Positions 8,993-17,353 of a stretch of DNA of 64,000 nt are shown in pieces (within the stretch, counting starts at the first letter, position 1; each line of letters begins with the position of its first letter). The DNA is taken from contig NZ_JAJCVI010000004.1 in NCBI RefSeq assembly GCF_020567525.1, positions 515,226 through 579,225 of the forward strand, written 5' to 3'. This DNA comes from Halorubellus salinus. Its GTDB lineage: Archaea; Halobacteriota; Halobacteria; Halobacteriales; Natrialbaceae. The notes beneath the pieces are model-generated. The model made no database searches. It saw only the letters and a program-made list of their open reading frames with translations, and was not told where the DNA came from. The position numbers were made by a program, and so were the translations under genes.

Positions 8993-9616
8993 CTACTCGA
9001 GGGTCTCCTCGACGTGGAGGTCGACGTCGACGTCGGCGGCGTCGTACTCGTCGCGGCTGATGGTGTAACGGTGGAGGTCCCGCGGGTCGTCGTCGAGCAC
9101 CACCCAGTTCCGGAGGACGCCCTCGTAGCGGCCGCCCCAGCGGTCGACGTACTTCTCGATGGCCTTCCGCGAGGCGTCGTTCGCGTCCGTGTGGCCGGCG
9201 GCGACCATCTCGAGGTCGAGCCGGTCGAACGCGAGCGCGACGAGGGCGTCGGCGCGCTCGCCGGCGAACCCGCGGCCGTGGTAGTCCTCCATGAGCCAGA
9301 CCCCGAGGCGTGCGGTCCGGCGGTCCCACAGCGGGATGAGGGAGGCGACGCCCGCGAACTCGGCTGTCCTTGCTTCGTCTTCCTTCGGGAACATCGCGTA
9401 GTTCGCGCGGTCGCCGTCCGTCCACTGCTCGGCGCTCTCCTCGAGGTAGTCGAGCGCGTCCTTCGGGTGGTGGTGGCGGCTCTTCGAGATGTGCTCGCTG
9501 ATGCGCTCGAACTCGTCGGTGCCCGTGTACTCGTAGAGCTCGAGCGCGTCCAGTGCGGCGTCGAGGCGTTCGTACCGCAGTCGTTCGGTCTCGAACGCGG
9601 CGGGGAACAGGTCCAT
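8993..9616 (-). CDS. GNAT-family N-acetyltransferase (array member 1)
   Basis: 207 residues, RimJ/RimL-like, first gene of the array in transcription order. The N-terminus MDLFPAAFETERLRYE matches the other members. The acetyl-CoA loop is HGRGFAGERA instead of WGRGYSGERA. The ATG at 9616 is the start, and the TAG stop is 2 bp before the next start, so the four paralogs probably form one operon. The substrate is unknown. Confidence 0.85.
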   Translation of the reverse strand: MDLFPAAFETERLRYERLDAALDALELYEYTGTDEFERISEHISKSRHHHPKDALDYLEESAEQWTDGDRANYAMFPKEDEARTAEFAGVASLIPLWDRRTARLGVWLMEDYHGRGFAGERADALVALAFDRLDLEMVAAGHTDANDASRKAIEKYVDRWGGRYEGVLRNWVVLDDDPRDLHRYTISRDEYDAADVDVDLHVEETLE

Positions 9617-9681
9617 ACGCCGTCATCCCCGGCGGTCGACGTAAGGATTCGGTCGGTGTGTCAATCCGTGCAACGGCGCCG

Positions 9682-11142
9682 TTACGCGTCGTCGACCTCG
9701 CCGCGCGCGACGTCGACGGCGTGTTCGAGCGCGCTCTCGGTCGCGCACGCTCGGATCCAGTCGAGGTCGACGCGGTCGGTCGCGTCGAGCGCGTCGAGGG
9801 CGTACACGGCCTCGCGGACGACGTACTGGGGGTATCGCGACGGGTCCGCGTACTGGACGGCGCGGTCGGCCGCGACGGCACGCGGGACGCTCCCGCCGGG
9901 GAGGACGGCGAGCGCGCACGACGCCGGGACGCTCGCCGGGTCCTCGGTGCGTGCGGCGAGGAAGTCAAGGCCTGCGGTCGCGTCCACGCCCACCTCCGGG
10001 TAGCGCGCGCTCAACCCCGCCACGGCGACCGCGGCGTACAACCGGGTTCTCGCGTGCGTGGCTTCCAGGTGCGAGCCGAGCTCGGCCGCGAGCGGATACA
10101 CCGCGTTCGGGTGCGTCCTGGCGAACTCCCGGAGCGCACCGAGCGCGTGCTCGCGCGAGTCCGCGTCGCCCTCCGCGACCATCGCCGCGAGCTCCCGGAC
10201 GACCAGCGGCGCCTCGTCCACGGGGTCGGTGTCGTCGCCGAACACCTGCTTGAGGTACCCCGTCGGGACGGCGTCGTCGCCGACCGCGAGGAGGCTCTCC
10301 GGGCGCTCCCACGCGAGACTCGCGACCGCCGCCGCACTCGCCTGTCGGATGCGGGCGTCGTCGTCCGCGAGCGACCGGACGAGCCGCACGCGCACCGAGC
10401 CGTCGACGAGCCCGAGGTGCGTGAGCGCTCGCGCGAGCTCGCGGAGGTAGTCGACGTTCACGAGGTCCGCGCCGCGCTGGGATTCGAACTCGGCGAGCAC
10501 CTTGTCGACGACCGGGCGGACCGCGTGCGGGTCGTACGCGGCGACGTCCGCGAGCTCCGCGGCGGCGTCGATCGCGAGTGCCTCGGCTTCGAGTCGGTTC
10601 GCGAGGTCGAACGCGTCGGCCGGCGTCGGGTGGTCGGGCGCTCGAGTGGCGTCGACGTACTCGCGGTGGAGTTCGCGGTGATGGCGCTCGCAGCACTCGT
10701 AGACGGTCGCGGCCGCGCCGTCGGCGTCGGTGCTGACGGTCTCGACCCTGCACTCTGGGCACTCGCTCGCGGTCTCGGTCGCCTGGTCGCGGAGCGCGTC
10801 GTCGTCCTGGTAGCTCTCGACGGTCGCGCCGGGGCCGCCCAGGTGCGCGTCGGCGGCGGCGAGCGCACGGAGCAGTCGCGTCAGGTCCCGGAACTCCATG
10901 GGGTCTCGCGGCCGGTCGTAGCGATGCCCCCACGTCGGATGCCACTCCTTGGAGGCGAGCCGGCCGGCGGCCGCGGCGAGCGCGCTCGCGTCCGCGTCGT
11001 CGGCGGCGTCGAACCCGACCTCCGACTGGAGGAACGTCCGGTACGCCGGATCCAGGTCGCCGTCGACCGTCGCGACCGACAGCGGCGCGTCGAACGCGAC
11101 GAACGCCGACGCCGGGAGCGTCCACCGGATGGGCTGGTCCAT
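9682..11142 (-). CDS. HEAT-repeat-like protein with Cys/His cluster
   Basis: 486 residues, nearly all helical. From about residue 180 onward, pairs of Ala/Leu-rich helices recur at roughly 35-45-residue spacing, as in HEAT/armadillo repeats that serve as protein-binding scaffolds. A possible metal site sits before them: Cys128, Cys131, Cys150, Cys151, His154, His155 and His159. No catalytic motif, signal peptide or membrane segment is visible. The partner is unknown. It lies upstream of the acetyltransferase array on the same strand (65 bp gap), so co-transcription is possible. Confidence 0.6.
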   Translation of the reverse strand: MDQPIRWTLPASAFVAFDAPLSVATVDGDLDPAYRTFLQSEVGFDAADDADASALAAAAGRLASKEWHPTWGHRYDRPRDPMEFRDLTRLLRALAAADAHLGGPGATVESYQDDDALRDQATETASECPECRVETVSTDADGAAATVYECCERHHRELHREYVDATRAPDHPTPADAFDLANRLEAEALAIDAAAELADVAAYDPHAVRPVVDKVLAEFESQRGADLVNVDYLRELARALTHLGLVDGSVRVRLVRSLADDDARIRQASAAAVASLAWERPESLLAVGDDAVPTGYLKQVFGDDTDPVDEAPLVVRELAAMVAEGDADSREHALGALREFARTHPNAVYPLAAELGSHLEATHARTRLYAAVAVAGLSARYPEVGVDATAGLDFLAARTEDPASVPASCALAVLPGGSVPRAVAADRAVQYADPSRYPQYVVREAVYALDALDATDRVDLDWIRACATESALEHAVDVARGEVDDA

Positions 11143-11242
11143 GTCGACTCCACATGGTGTACGACGTAATAAACCCGCACCAAGGCGGTCCCGGGTCGAC
11201 CACCGACGCCGTCTACGCGCTGGCGAGCATCCCAGTCGCGGT

Positions 11243-11278
11243 GGTGGTACTGGTCGCGGCGGTGGTACTGGTCGCGGC
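11243..11278. repeat. 18-bp tandem duplication (2 copies)
   Basis: Two perfect copies of ggtggtactggtcgcggc end 6 bp beyond the stop codon of the CinA-type gene. Confidence 0.9.
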
Positions 11279-11284
11279 GGTCGG

Positions 11285-12031
11285 TCAGTTGCTCTCGGGC
11301 GGGTCTGCGGGCTCGACGTGCTCGCGGACGAACGCGGCTGCGGCTGCGACGACGTCGGGGTCGGTGCCCGTTACCTTCACGCGACCGGGCGCGTCCTCGC
11401 TCCGCGGGTAGCTCCCGACGCGGACGTCGAAGCGCTCGCGGACGCCGTCGATGACGTCGAGGAGTGCGCCCTCGGGCGTCCACGTCGGGACGACCTCGCT
11501 CGTCGCGTCGCCCGCGAACGCGTCCGCGACGACGTCGAACATCGCGCGCATCTCACTGGGGATGCCGGGGAGGACGTACACGTTCTCGACGCGACAGCCG
11601 GGCGACCAGGACTCCTCGGTCGTGATGGCTTGCGCGCCCTCGGGGAGTGTCGCGGCGGCGTCGAGGTTCAGCTGGAAGTCGTAGCGGTCGGTCAGCTCGG
11701 GGTTCGCGTCCCGGAACGCCTTCGCGCGTGCTTCGATGCGCTCGCGCTGGGCGGGGTCGACGACGAGGTCGCGCCCGAGCGCGTCCGCGACCGCTTCGAC
11801 CGTGACGTCGTCGGGCGTCCCACCGATACCGCCCGTGCAGACGACGGCGTCGAACGCGTCGGCGTACTCGCGAACTTCGTCCGCGATGACCGCGCGGTCG
11901 TCGGGGACGGTCAGGATGCGAGCGACGAGCGCACCACGGTCGGCGAGCTCGCCGGCGAGCCAGTTCGCGTTCGTGTTCACGGTATCGCCCGCGAGCACCT
12001 CGTCGCCCACGGTCACGATGACGACCTCCAC
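11285..12031 (-). CDS. CinA-type molybdopterin-binding domain protein
   Basis: 248 residues with the MoCF-biosynthesis fold: a VGDEVLAGDTVNTN opening and CTGGIGGTPDD, the nucleotide/molybdopterin-binding glycine loop. It lacks the C-terminal deamidase domain of bacterial CinA, as is usual in archaea. Family members include nicotinamide-nucleotide or ADP-ribose pyrophosphatases, so a role in nucleotide repair is plausible but not shown here. The ATG at 12031 is 2 bp from the stop of the upstream pyridoxamine-oxidase-like gene, indicating an operon. Confidence 0.85.
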   Translation of the reverse strand: MEVVIVTVGDEVLAGDTVNTNANWLAGELADRGALVARILTVPDDRAVIADEVREYADAFDAVVCTGGIGGTPDDVTVEAVADALGRDLVVDPAQRERIEARAKAFRDANPELTDRYDFQLNLDAAATLPEGAQAITTEESWSPGCRVENVYVLPGIPSEMRAMFDVVADAFAGDATSEVVPTWTPEGALLDVIDGVRERFDVRVGSYPRSEDAPGRVKVTGTDPDVVAAAAAFVREHVEPADPPESN

Positions 12032-12033
12032 GG

Positions 12034-12483
12034 TCAGTCGCGGCGCTGGAGTTCGCGCTTCCCGCTCGCGTCGCTCGCGTCGAGTCGATAGAACGCGAAC
12101 GTCGTCTCGCGCGGCCGTCGCTCGAACACGTCGAACAGCGGTATCTCGACGCGCGAGATGCCGTCGAGGATCTCGCCGGCGACGTCGGCTTGCTCGATGG
12201 AGTCGAGGGTGCCCTGGGCGACGACGCTCTCGTAGCCGTCCTCGCCCTCGTGGTGGACGGTGAACGACACCGGGTTGTCGAGGAGGTCGCTCTTGCTGGA
12301 ATCCCCGCCGGTCGCGAGCCGGAAGTACAGCGACGCGGTGTCGGCGTCGTACCCGTAGGAGACGGGCAGGGAGTGCGGCGGCTCGTCGCTGGCGGTGGTG
12401 AACGCGAGGACGCCGACGCCGCCGGTCCCGAGGACGGCATCACGTCCGTCGGCGTCGAGCTGGTGAGGGTCAGTATCTTCCAT
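12034..12483 (-). CDS. Pyridoxamine 5'-phosphate oxidase-like flavin-binding protein
   Basis: 149 residues with the split-barrel pattern of the PNPOx-like superfamily: a GVLAFTT strand, PHSLPVSYGYD, then LYFRLATGGDSSKSDLL as the phosphate/flavin-binding region. Haloarchaeal members usually bind FMN or F420, and their substrates are mostly unknown. The start is the ATG at 12483. It precedes the CinA-type gene by 2 bp, and the two are very likely co-transcribed. Confidence 0.8.
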   Translation of the reverse strand: MEDTDPHQLDADGRDAVLGTGGVGVLAFTTASDEPPHSLPVSYGYDADTASLYFRLATGGDSSKSDLLDNPVSFTVHHEGEDGYESVVAQGTLDSIEQADVAGEILDGISRVEIPLFDVFERRPRETTFAFYRLDASDASGKRELQRRD

Positions 12484-12591
12484 GTGTTACTAGTCAGTAC
12501 GGACCACGAAAAGCGTGCCGTCGGTTCTCGGGGACCGACCGGGTGGTGGGTCGCCCAAAGAGCTACCCGGCGGGCGCTCGCAGACCGACGT

Positions 12592-13281
12592 ATGCAGGTG
12601 GATACGTTCGGCGAGGGCCGGGACCTCGTCTGGGTGATGGGGTGGGGGAACGTCGTCGACAGCCGACACGAACGCTGGTTCGTCGACCGGCTGGTCGACG
12701 CTGACTACCGGGTGCACGCGCTCGAACTGCCGACGACGACGCCGGACTTCCAGCGCGATTGCGTCGCGCCCGTCCGCGAGTACCTCGACGACCTCGCGAC
12801 GAGCGAGGACGCGACCGACGAGTACGCGGTCCTCGCGCACTCGATGGGGGGGCTCGCGCTCGCTCACGCCGACCCTGACCCGAAGGCGGTCTACCTGAGT
12901 CCGTGGTGGGGGATGCACGACGTCCCCATCGTCCTCGAACCCCTGCTCGCGCTGCCCGTGACGCGACCGATACTGCCGTTCACGGTCGCACCCGAGGACC
13001 TCGGGGAACTCGCGACGAGCGAGGACGCGACCGCGCCCTCGCGCATCGCGCCGAAGTGGATCCAGACGATCAGGGCGGCCCAGCGGTCGCTCCCCGCGCT
13101 CGACGACGCCGACCACGTGTTCTATACGCCCGACGACGACGTCGTCGACCCACGCGCCATCGAGCAACACGCGCCGGAGTCCCAGCGCACGACGTACGAC
13201 GGCGGCCACGAGCTCTTCAGCTCCGAGGGCCGCGACGAGTACGTCCAGTGGGTCCTCGAGGAACTCCCCGGACCGAACTGA
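12592..13281 (+). CDS. Alpha/beta-hydrolase
   Basis: 229 residues. The nucleophile elbow is AHSMGG with Ser84, and a GGHELF near the C-terminus provides the His. An Asp probably comes from the PDDDVVDP loop. The open frame extends upstream of 12592, but ATG 12592 directly precedes the first beta strand, and the upstream part overlaps the divergent gene, so I chose 12592. The AxSxG version of the GxSxG elbow is a mild deviation. Substrate unknown. Confidence 0.75.
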   Translation: MQVDTFGEGRDLVWVMGWGNVVDSRHERWFVDRLVDADYRVHALELPTTTPDFQRDCVAPVREYLDDLATSEDATDEYAVLAHSMGGLALAHADPDPKAVYLSPWWGMHDVPIVLEPLLALPVTRPILPFTVAPEDLGELATSEDATAPSRIAPKWIQTIRAAQRSLPALDDADHVFYTPDDDVVDPRAIEQHAPESQRTTYDGGHELFSSEGRDEYVQWVLEELPGPN

Positions 13282-13349
13282 CCGTCAGCCGTCACTCCCC
13301 CAACTTCGATGACAGAAGTTCTATGCTACTCTGTCGCATACCTTGGGGT

Positions 13350-13511
13350 ATGGTTCAGGAGAGCGTCGAGTCCGCCCGCACCACCTGCAAGCACTGCGGT
13401 TTCAGCGCACCCGTCGGCGCCGACGTCTGGGACACGGCGACGCACCCGACGCTCGGCGACCTCATGCAGTGCCCCGACTGCGGGAGCACAGACACGACCA
13501 GCGGCGGCTGA
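13350..13511 (+). CDS. Small CPxCG-type zinc-finger protein
   Basis: 53 residues with two knuckles, CKHCG and CPDCG, separated by about 30 residues, the pattern of the haloarchaeal small zinc-finger (mu-protein) class. The ATG at 13350 starts the protein. A longer open frame upstream is a shadow of the hydrolase gene. It is 68 bp after the hydrolase on the same strand. Members of this class act in stress adaptation, biofilm or swarming in Haloferax. The specific role here is unknown. Confidence 0.75.
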   Translation: MVQESVESARTTCKHCGFSAPVGADVWDTATHPTLGDLMQCPDCGSTDTTSGG

Positions 13512-13593
13512 CCGAACCCGGACCCGCCCGAAAGAACCGGATTCGGCCGTTCGAGCCGCGTGAGAAACTCCTCGCGACGCGTCGCGAGTCAGC

Positions 13594-14529
13594 TCACGAC
13601 GCGTCGACCGACCGGTCCTCGTGCCCGCCGTGCTCGCCGCCACCGGCGGCGTCGCCCGCGGACTCACCGGCGGTCATCGACCCCAGGAGTCGTGCGAGGA
13701 GCGCGACGCTCGCGACCGTCAACGCCCCGAAGACGACGACCTGCTCGAACGGCGCCGGCGCCCCGTCGGCCGCCATCACGACCACCATCGAGAGGATGGC
13801 GGCGCCGAGCGTTGCGACCTTCGCGAGCAACACGACCGCGAGCGCGTACCCCCACGGCCGGCGGTGGTGGAGCCAGTACGCGGCGACCACGAACCCGGGG
13901 AGGAGCACGCCGAGGTCGAGCGAGTGGATGACGTTCACCGGGATGTTTGCGTCCGCGGCGCTCGCGGGCGTCGTCCTGGAGAGCGTCGCGGGCACGATCT
14001 CGGCGAGCCACGCGAACCCGACGAGCGCGACGACGAGGATCTCGAACGCCACGACCGCGCGCAACCGGCGGCCGTCGAGCGCGCGCTTCACCTGCGTCGC
14101 GTCCAGGCGCAGTATCCCGGCGACGAACGCGCCGAGCGAGAGCGCCAGGAGCGCGACGTACGCGAGGTACAGCGGGTTGAACGTCGTCATGAACGCGTAC
14201 GACGCGTACGTGTACAGCAGGTACCCGAGGACGCCGAGCCAGACGAGGTACCCGCGGAGGGACCCGCGACGCGCCGCGACGACCGACGCCAGGAGCGCGG
14301 GAACGGCGACGGCGAGCGTGAGGAGGTCCTGGCCGCGCGCCTGCGAGACGAGCGTCGGCGCGTCCCGATAGAAGTCGGGGACGAGGAGGCCGACCGCGGC
14401 CGCCGCCGCCGCCAGCGCCGCGATCACCGTCGACGCGAGGACGAGCGCTCGGGACGGCGGCGCGTGCCGGAGCGTGCTGCCCTGCACCGTCGCATCGCCG
14501 TCGCTGGTCGGGCCGACGGACGCGCTCAT
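13594..14529 (-). CDS. Polytopic membrane protein of unknown function
   Basis: 311 residues with about eight hydrophobic helices between residues 27 and 290, short loops, a cytoplasmic RLDATQVKRALDGRR segment and a hydrophilic tail containing a His/Gly motif (GGGEHGGHEDR). No transporter or enzyme motif recognised. The start ATG at 14529 overlaps the flavodoxin stop by 4 nt (ATGA), so the two are translationally coupled and may act together, for example in membrane redox chemistry (inference). Confidence 0.7.
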   Translation of the reverse strand: MSASVGPTSDGDATVQGSTLRHAPPSRALVLASTVIAALAAAAAAVGLLVPDFYRDAPTLVSQARGQDLLTLAVAVPALLASVVAARRGSLRGYLVWLGVLGYLLYTYASYAFMTTFNPLYLAYVALLALSLGAFVAGILRLDATQVKRALDGRRLRAVVAFEILVVALVGFAWLAEIVPATLSRTTPASAADANIPVNVIHSLDLGVLLPGFVVAAYWLHHRRPWGYALAVVLLAKVATLGAAILSMVVVMAADGAPAPFEQVVVFGALTVASVALLARLLGSMTAGESAGDAAGGGEHGGHEDRSVDAS

Positions 14530-15113
14530 GAGCGGGGTCCCTCCACTCGGCGGTCCGATTCCGCGACGGCGTCGCGGTCGACGAGGGCGTCGACGGCGTG
14601 GACGAACGACGCGACGTCCTCCCAGTCCGTGTACTCGTAGTCCTTCGACGCGTCCGTGTCACCGGTCGCGTCCTTCGCGATGCGCTTCATCATGAACCGC
14701 TTCAGGAACCCGTACTCGGAGTACCGGATGGCGCCGGCGAACCCACCGACGACGTCGGGATTCCAGCCGGTCGTCTCCCGGAACTCGTCGACGTACCGCG
14801 CCGCGTCCGCCTGCTGCTCCGGGTCGGTCGACGCCGACGAGAGCGACACCTGGAAGAACGCGCTCGGACGCGTCGCGAGGCCGTCCCGCCACTCCCTCGC
14901 GAAGTCGACGACGACGTCCTGGTGCGCGCCCATGTGGATGGACGCACCGACGACGACCGCGTCGAACGCATCGACAGCCGGCACGTCACCGGGTTCGCCG
15001 AGGTCTCGCGTCGTCACCTCGTGCCCGCGCGCCGCCAGTTCCGTCGCGACGTAGTCCGCGACCTTCGCGGTCTGTCCCTCGCCCGTTCCGTACGCGATGA
15101 AGATAGTGCTCAT
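14526..15113 (-). CDS. Flavodoxin-domain protein, HemG-like
   Basis: 195 residues. The N-terminal phosphate loop YGTGEGQTAK binds FMN, and the later VGASIHMGAHQ segment and the WNPDVVGGFAGAIRYSEYG segment are typical of the menaquinone-dependent protoporphyrinogen oxidase (HemG) group. The enzyme would oxidise a porphyrinogen or another reduced substrate using FMN. The heme A synthase about 8 kb away is the only other heme gene seen. Its stop overlaps the start of a membrane protein gene. Confidence 0.8.
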   Translation of the reverse strand: MSTIFIAYGTGEGQTAKVADYVATELAARGHEVTTRDLGEPGDVPAVDAFDAVVVGASIHMGAHQDVVVDFAREWRDGLATRPSAFFQVSLSSASTDPEQQADAARYVDEFRETTGWNPDVVGGFAGAIRYSEYGFLKRFMMKRIAKDATGDTDASKDYEYTDWEDVASFVHAVDALVDRDAVAESDRRVEGPRS

Positions 15114-15188
15114 ACCTATAGAGACGCGACGAACGCGGATATACGACGTTCACGACTCTCTGAACCCGAGAACGAGCGGGCGAAGCAA

Positions 15189-15308
15189 CCGTCAGTCGGC
15201 GGTCACGCCGACCTCCAGTAACTGTTGGCGTCAGTCTGTGGCGTCGACGACCTCGCAGCCACTGTCGGCGTCAGTCGGCGGCGTCGACGACCTCGTAACT
15301 GATGTTCG
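15189..15308. repeat. 40-bp gene-end duplication (3 diverged copies)
   Basis: A unit of period 40 containing gtcagtc...ggcgtcgacgacctcg occurs three times. The third copy holds the last codons and stop (15271-15273) of the regulator gene, and the other two lie just downstream of it with several substitutions each. The copy nearest the flavodoxin gene is the most degraded. Confidence 0.8.
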
Positions 15309-16077
15309 CGTCCCGGAGGCGGTCGGTGTGCGCGCTCAGCTCGTTCGTCGACGCGAGGACGAGCACGGAGAGGCCTTTGGTCGCCGCCTCCTGGACGGCT
15401 GCGGGGGTGCCGAAGCGAACGTCCGGCGTCAGCTCGCAGCGCTCCGCGGCGACGAACGCCTCGGTGCCCGCGGTCGCGAGGAGGTCGTGCTCGCTCGCGA
15501 GCGCAGCGATACGCTCGGGGTCGACCGCGCGACTCCCACCGTCCTGTACGCGCGGCACGCTCACGACCGTCACCGACCCGAGCTCGTAGTCGACGACGCC
15601 CTCGAAGTTCGTCACGCCGACGTCCTCGCCCTCGGCGGCGTCCGTCACCGCAACCGCAGTTGCACTCCCCGCGTCGCCGGCTATCGCGCAGAGGACGCCG
15701 TCGCGCATCGTCACCGACACCGTCTCGCCCTCCGCGACGTCCGTGCGTGCGACCGCCGTCTCCACCTCCACCTGTCCGATGACGTCGCTCGCGACGTGAC
15801 TCACGTACTCCTGGAGGCCGTCGGTCTGCCCGATGAGCCAGTCGACGCCCTCCTTCGTCACCTCGTACCGGCCGCGGCCCTCCTTCACGACGAACCCCTC
15901 CTCGACGAGGCCCTGCAGGTAGTCGCTGACGGCCTGGGCGGTGACGCCGATCTCGTCGGCGATCTCCTGCTGGCTCACCGCCGGCTGGCGCTCCGCGATC
16001 TGTACGAGTATCTGATAGCGGGTCGCCGAACGCTTGCTCCGGAGGACGTCCGCGTCCGACTGCGAATGGTCGGCCAT
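15271..16077 (-). CDS. Winged-helix transcriptional regulator (MarR-like, DUF7839 type)
   Basis: 268 residues. An N-terminal helix-turn-helix (QQEIADEIGVTAQAVSDYLQ, about residues 36-55) is followed by a wing (GRGRYEVTKEG). The remainder is an alpha/beta domain with no clear ligand motif, as in the haloarchaeal DUF7839 regulators. The open frame runs back to 16230, but ATG 16077 is the first start that precedes the HTH with normal spacing. Target genes unknown. Confidence 0.75.
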   Translation of the reverse strand: MADHSQSDADVLRSKRSATRYQILVQIAERQPAVSQQEIADEIGVTAQAVSDYLQGLVEEGFVVKEGRGRYEVTKEGVDWLIGQTDGLQEYVSHVASDVIGQVEVETAVARTDVAEGETVSVTMRDGVLCAIAGDAGSATAVAVTDAAEGEDVGVTNFEGVVDYELGSVTVVSVPRVQDGGSRAVDPERIAALASEHDLLATAGTEAFVAAERCELTPDVRFGTPAAVQEAATKGLSVLVLASTNELSAHTDRLRDANISYEVVDAAD

Positions 16078-16273
16078 CGTCGACGGTACGTGGTGCGAAG
16101 ACAAGTACCTTTGCGATAACACCGGCAGAGTTGTCCTCTTCCGTCTGATACGCGCGACTTCGGCAAGCTGACTTGATGTCGGGCGCCGATGGCTCGTGTG
16201 GAAGCCCAGCGGCGCGTCTCGTGCTAGCATGAATCACGTATCGTCTTGTGGACGGGCGACGCAGTGTCGCGCG

Positions 16274-17233
16274 ATGACTGACCGACGCTTCCACACCGTC
16301 GACGTGTTCGCTCCCGAGCGGTACGCCGGCAACCAGCTCGCGGTCTTCCACGACACCGCCGACCTCGCGACGGCGGAGCTGCTCGCGCTCACCCGCGAGA
16401 CGAACTACTCCGAGGCGACGTTCGTCGAGGACGAGTCGCCCGACGACGGCCGGTATCCCGTCCGCATCTTCGACCCCGCCGAGGAGCTCCCCTTCGCCGG
16501 TCACCCGACCATCGGGACCGCCGCGGTCATCAGGGAGTTCGTCCGCGACGACGACCCCGACGAACTCGTGCTCGACCTCGGCGTCGGCGACGTCCGCGTC
16601 TGGGTTGAGACCGACGCCGACGGCACCGAACGCTACTGGATGCAGCAGGTCGCGCCCGAGTTCGCCGCCGGCCTCGACCGCGACGCTGCCGCGAGCGTCC
16701 TCGGCCTCGACTCGAGCGACGTCCGGAACGCCCCAATCGACGTCGTCTCCACGGGCCTCCCGACGCTCGTCGTCCCCCTCCGCGACCTCGACGCCGCCGA
16801 GCGCGCCGCCACCCAACCCGAGGCGTACCAGCGCGAGGTCGTCGACGGTCTCGGTGGCGTGAACGTCCTCGTCGTCGCCCCCGAAACGGTCGACCCGGAC
16901 GCCGACCTCCACGCTCGCGTGTTCGCGGACTGGGCGGGCGTCCCCGAGGACCCCGCCACCGGCTCCGCCGCCGGCTGCCTCGCCGCGTACCTCGCACGGC
17001 ACGACGCCGACGCTCGCAGCATGGGGCTCGACGTCCCCGAGGGCGGCCGCGAGCGCGCGGACGGCCGCGACGCCGTCGACTTCGTCGTGGAACAGGGCAT
17101 CGAGATGGGACGCCCCTCGCGACTCCGCCTCCGCGCGAGCGCCAGCGACGGCGAGGACCCCGACGACGAAGACCGCACCGACGTCCGCGTCGGCGGCCGC
17201 GTGATACCGGTCTCCGAAGGCCACCTCCTGTAG
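16274..17233 (+). CDS. PhzF-family isomerase
   Basis: 319 residues. The signature blocks are RRFHTVDVFAPERYAGNQLAVF at the start, ETNYSEATFV with the catalytic Glu, LPFAGHPTIGTA, and EDPATGSAAGCL. PhzF proteins isomerise or epimerise small metabolites. The best-known one makes phenazine precursors, but most archaeal members have unknown substrates. Start chosen at ATG 16274, because the open frame upstream (from 16196) lies outside the conserved block. Confidence 0.85.
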   Translation: MTDRRFHTVDVFAPERYAGNQLAVFHDTADLATAELLALTRETNYSEATFVEDESPDDGRYPVRIFDPAEELPFAGHPTIGTAAVIREFVRDDDPDELVLDLGVGDVRVWVETDADGTERYWMQQVAPEFAAGLDRDAAASVLGLDSSDVRNAPIDVVSTGLPTLVVPLRDLDAAERAATQPEAYQREVVDGLGGVNVLVVAPETVDPDADLHARVFADWAGVPEDPATGSAAGCLAAYLARHDADARSMGLDVPEGGRERADGRDAVDFVVEQGIEMGRPSRLRLRASASDGEDPDDEDRTDVRVGGRVIPVSEGHLL

Positions 17234-17247
17234 GTCCGGGAGCTACC

Positions 17248-17319
17248 TCCGCACTGTTCCGTGTGGTCGAACCGGCGACGTCCGCACTGTTCCGTGTGGT
17301 CGAACCGGCGACGTCCGCA
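17248..17319. repeat. 33-bp tandem duplication (2.2 copies)
   Basis: Perfect repeat of tccgcactgttccgtgtggt... with period 33, between phzF and rfcL. It ends immediately before the presumed rfcL TATA element (actaaac, near 17327). Confidence 0.9.
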
Positions 17320-17353
17320 ACCACTAAACGCGCCACGCGCCTGACTTCGGGTA

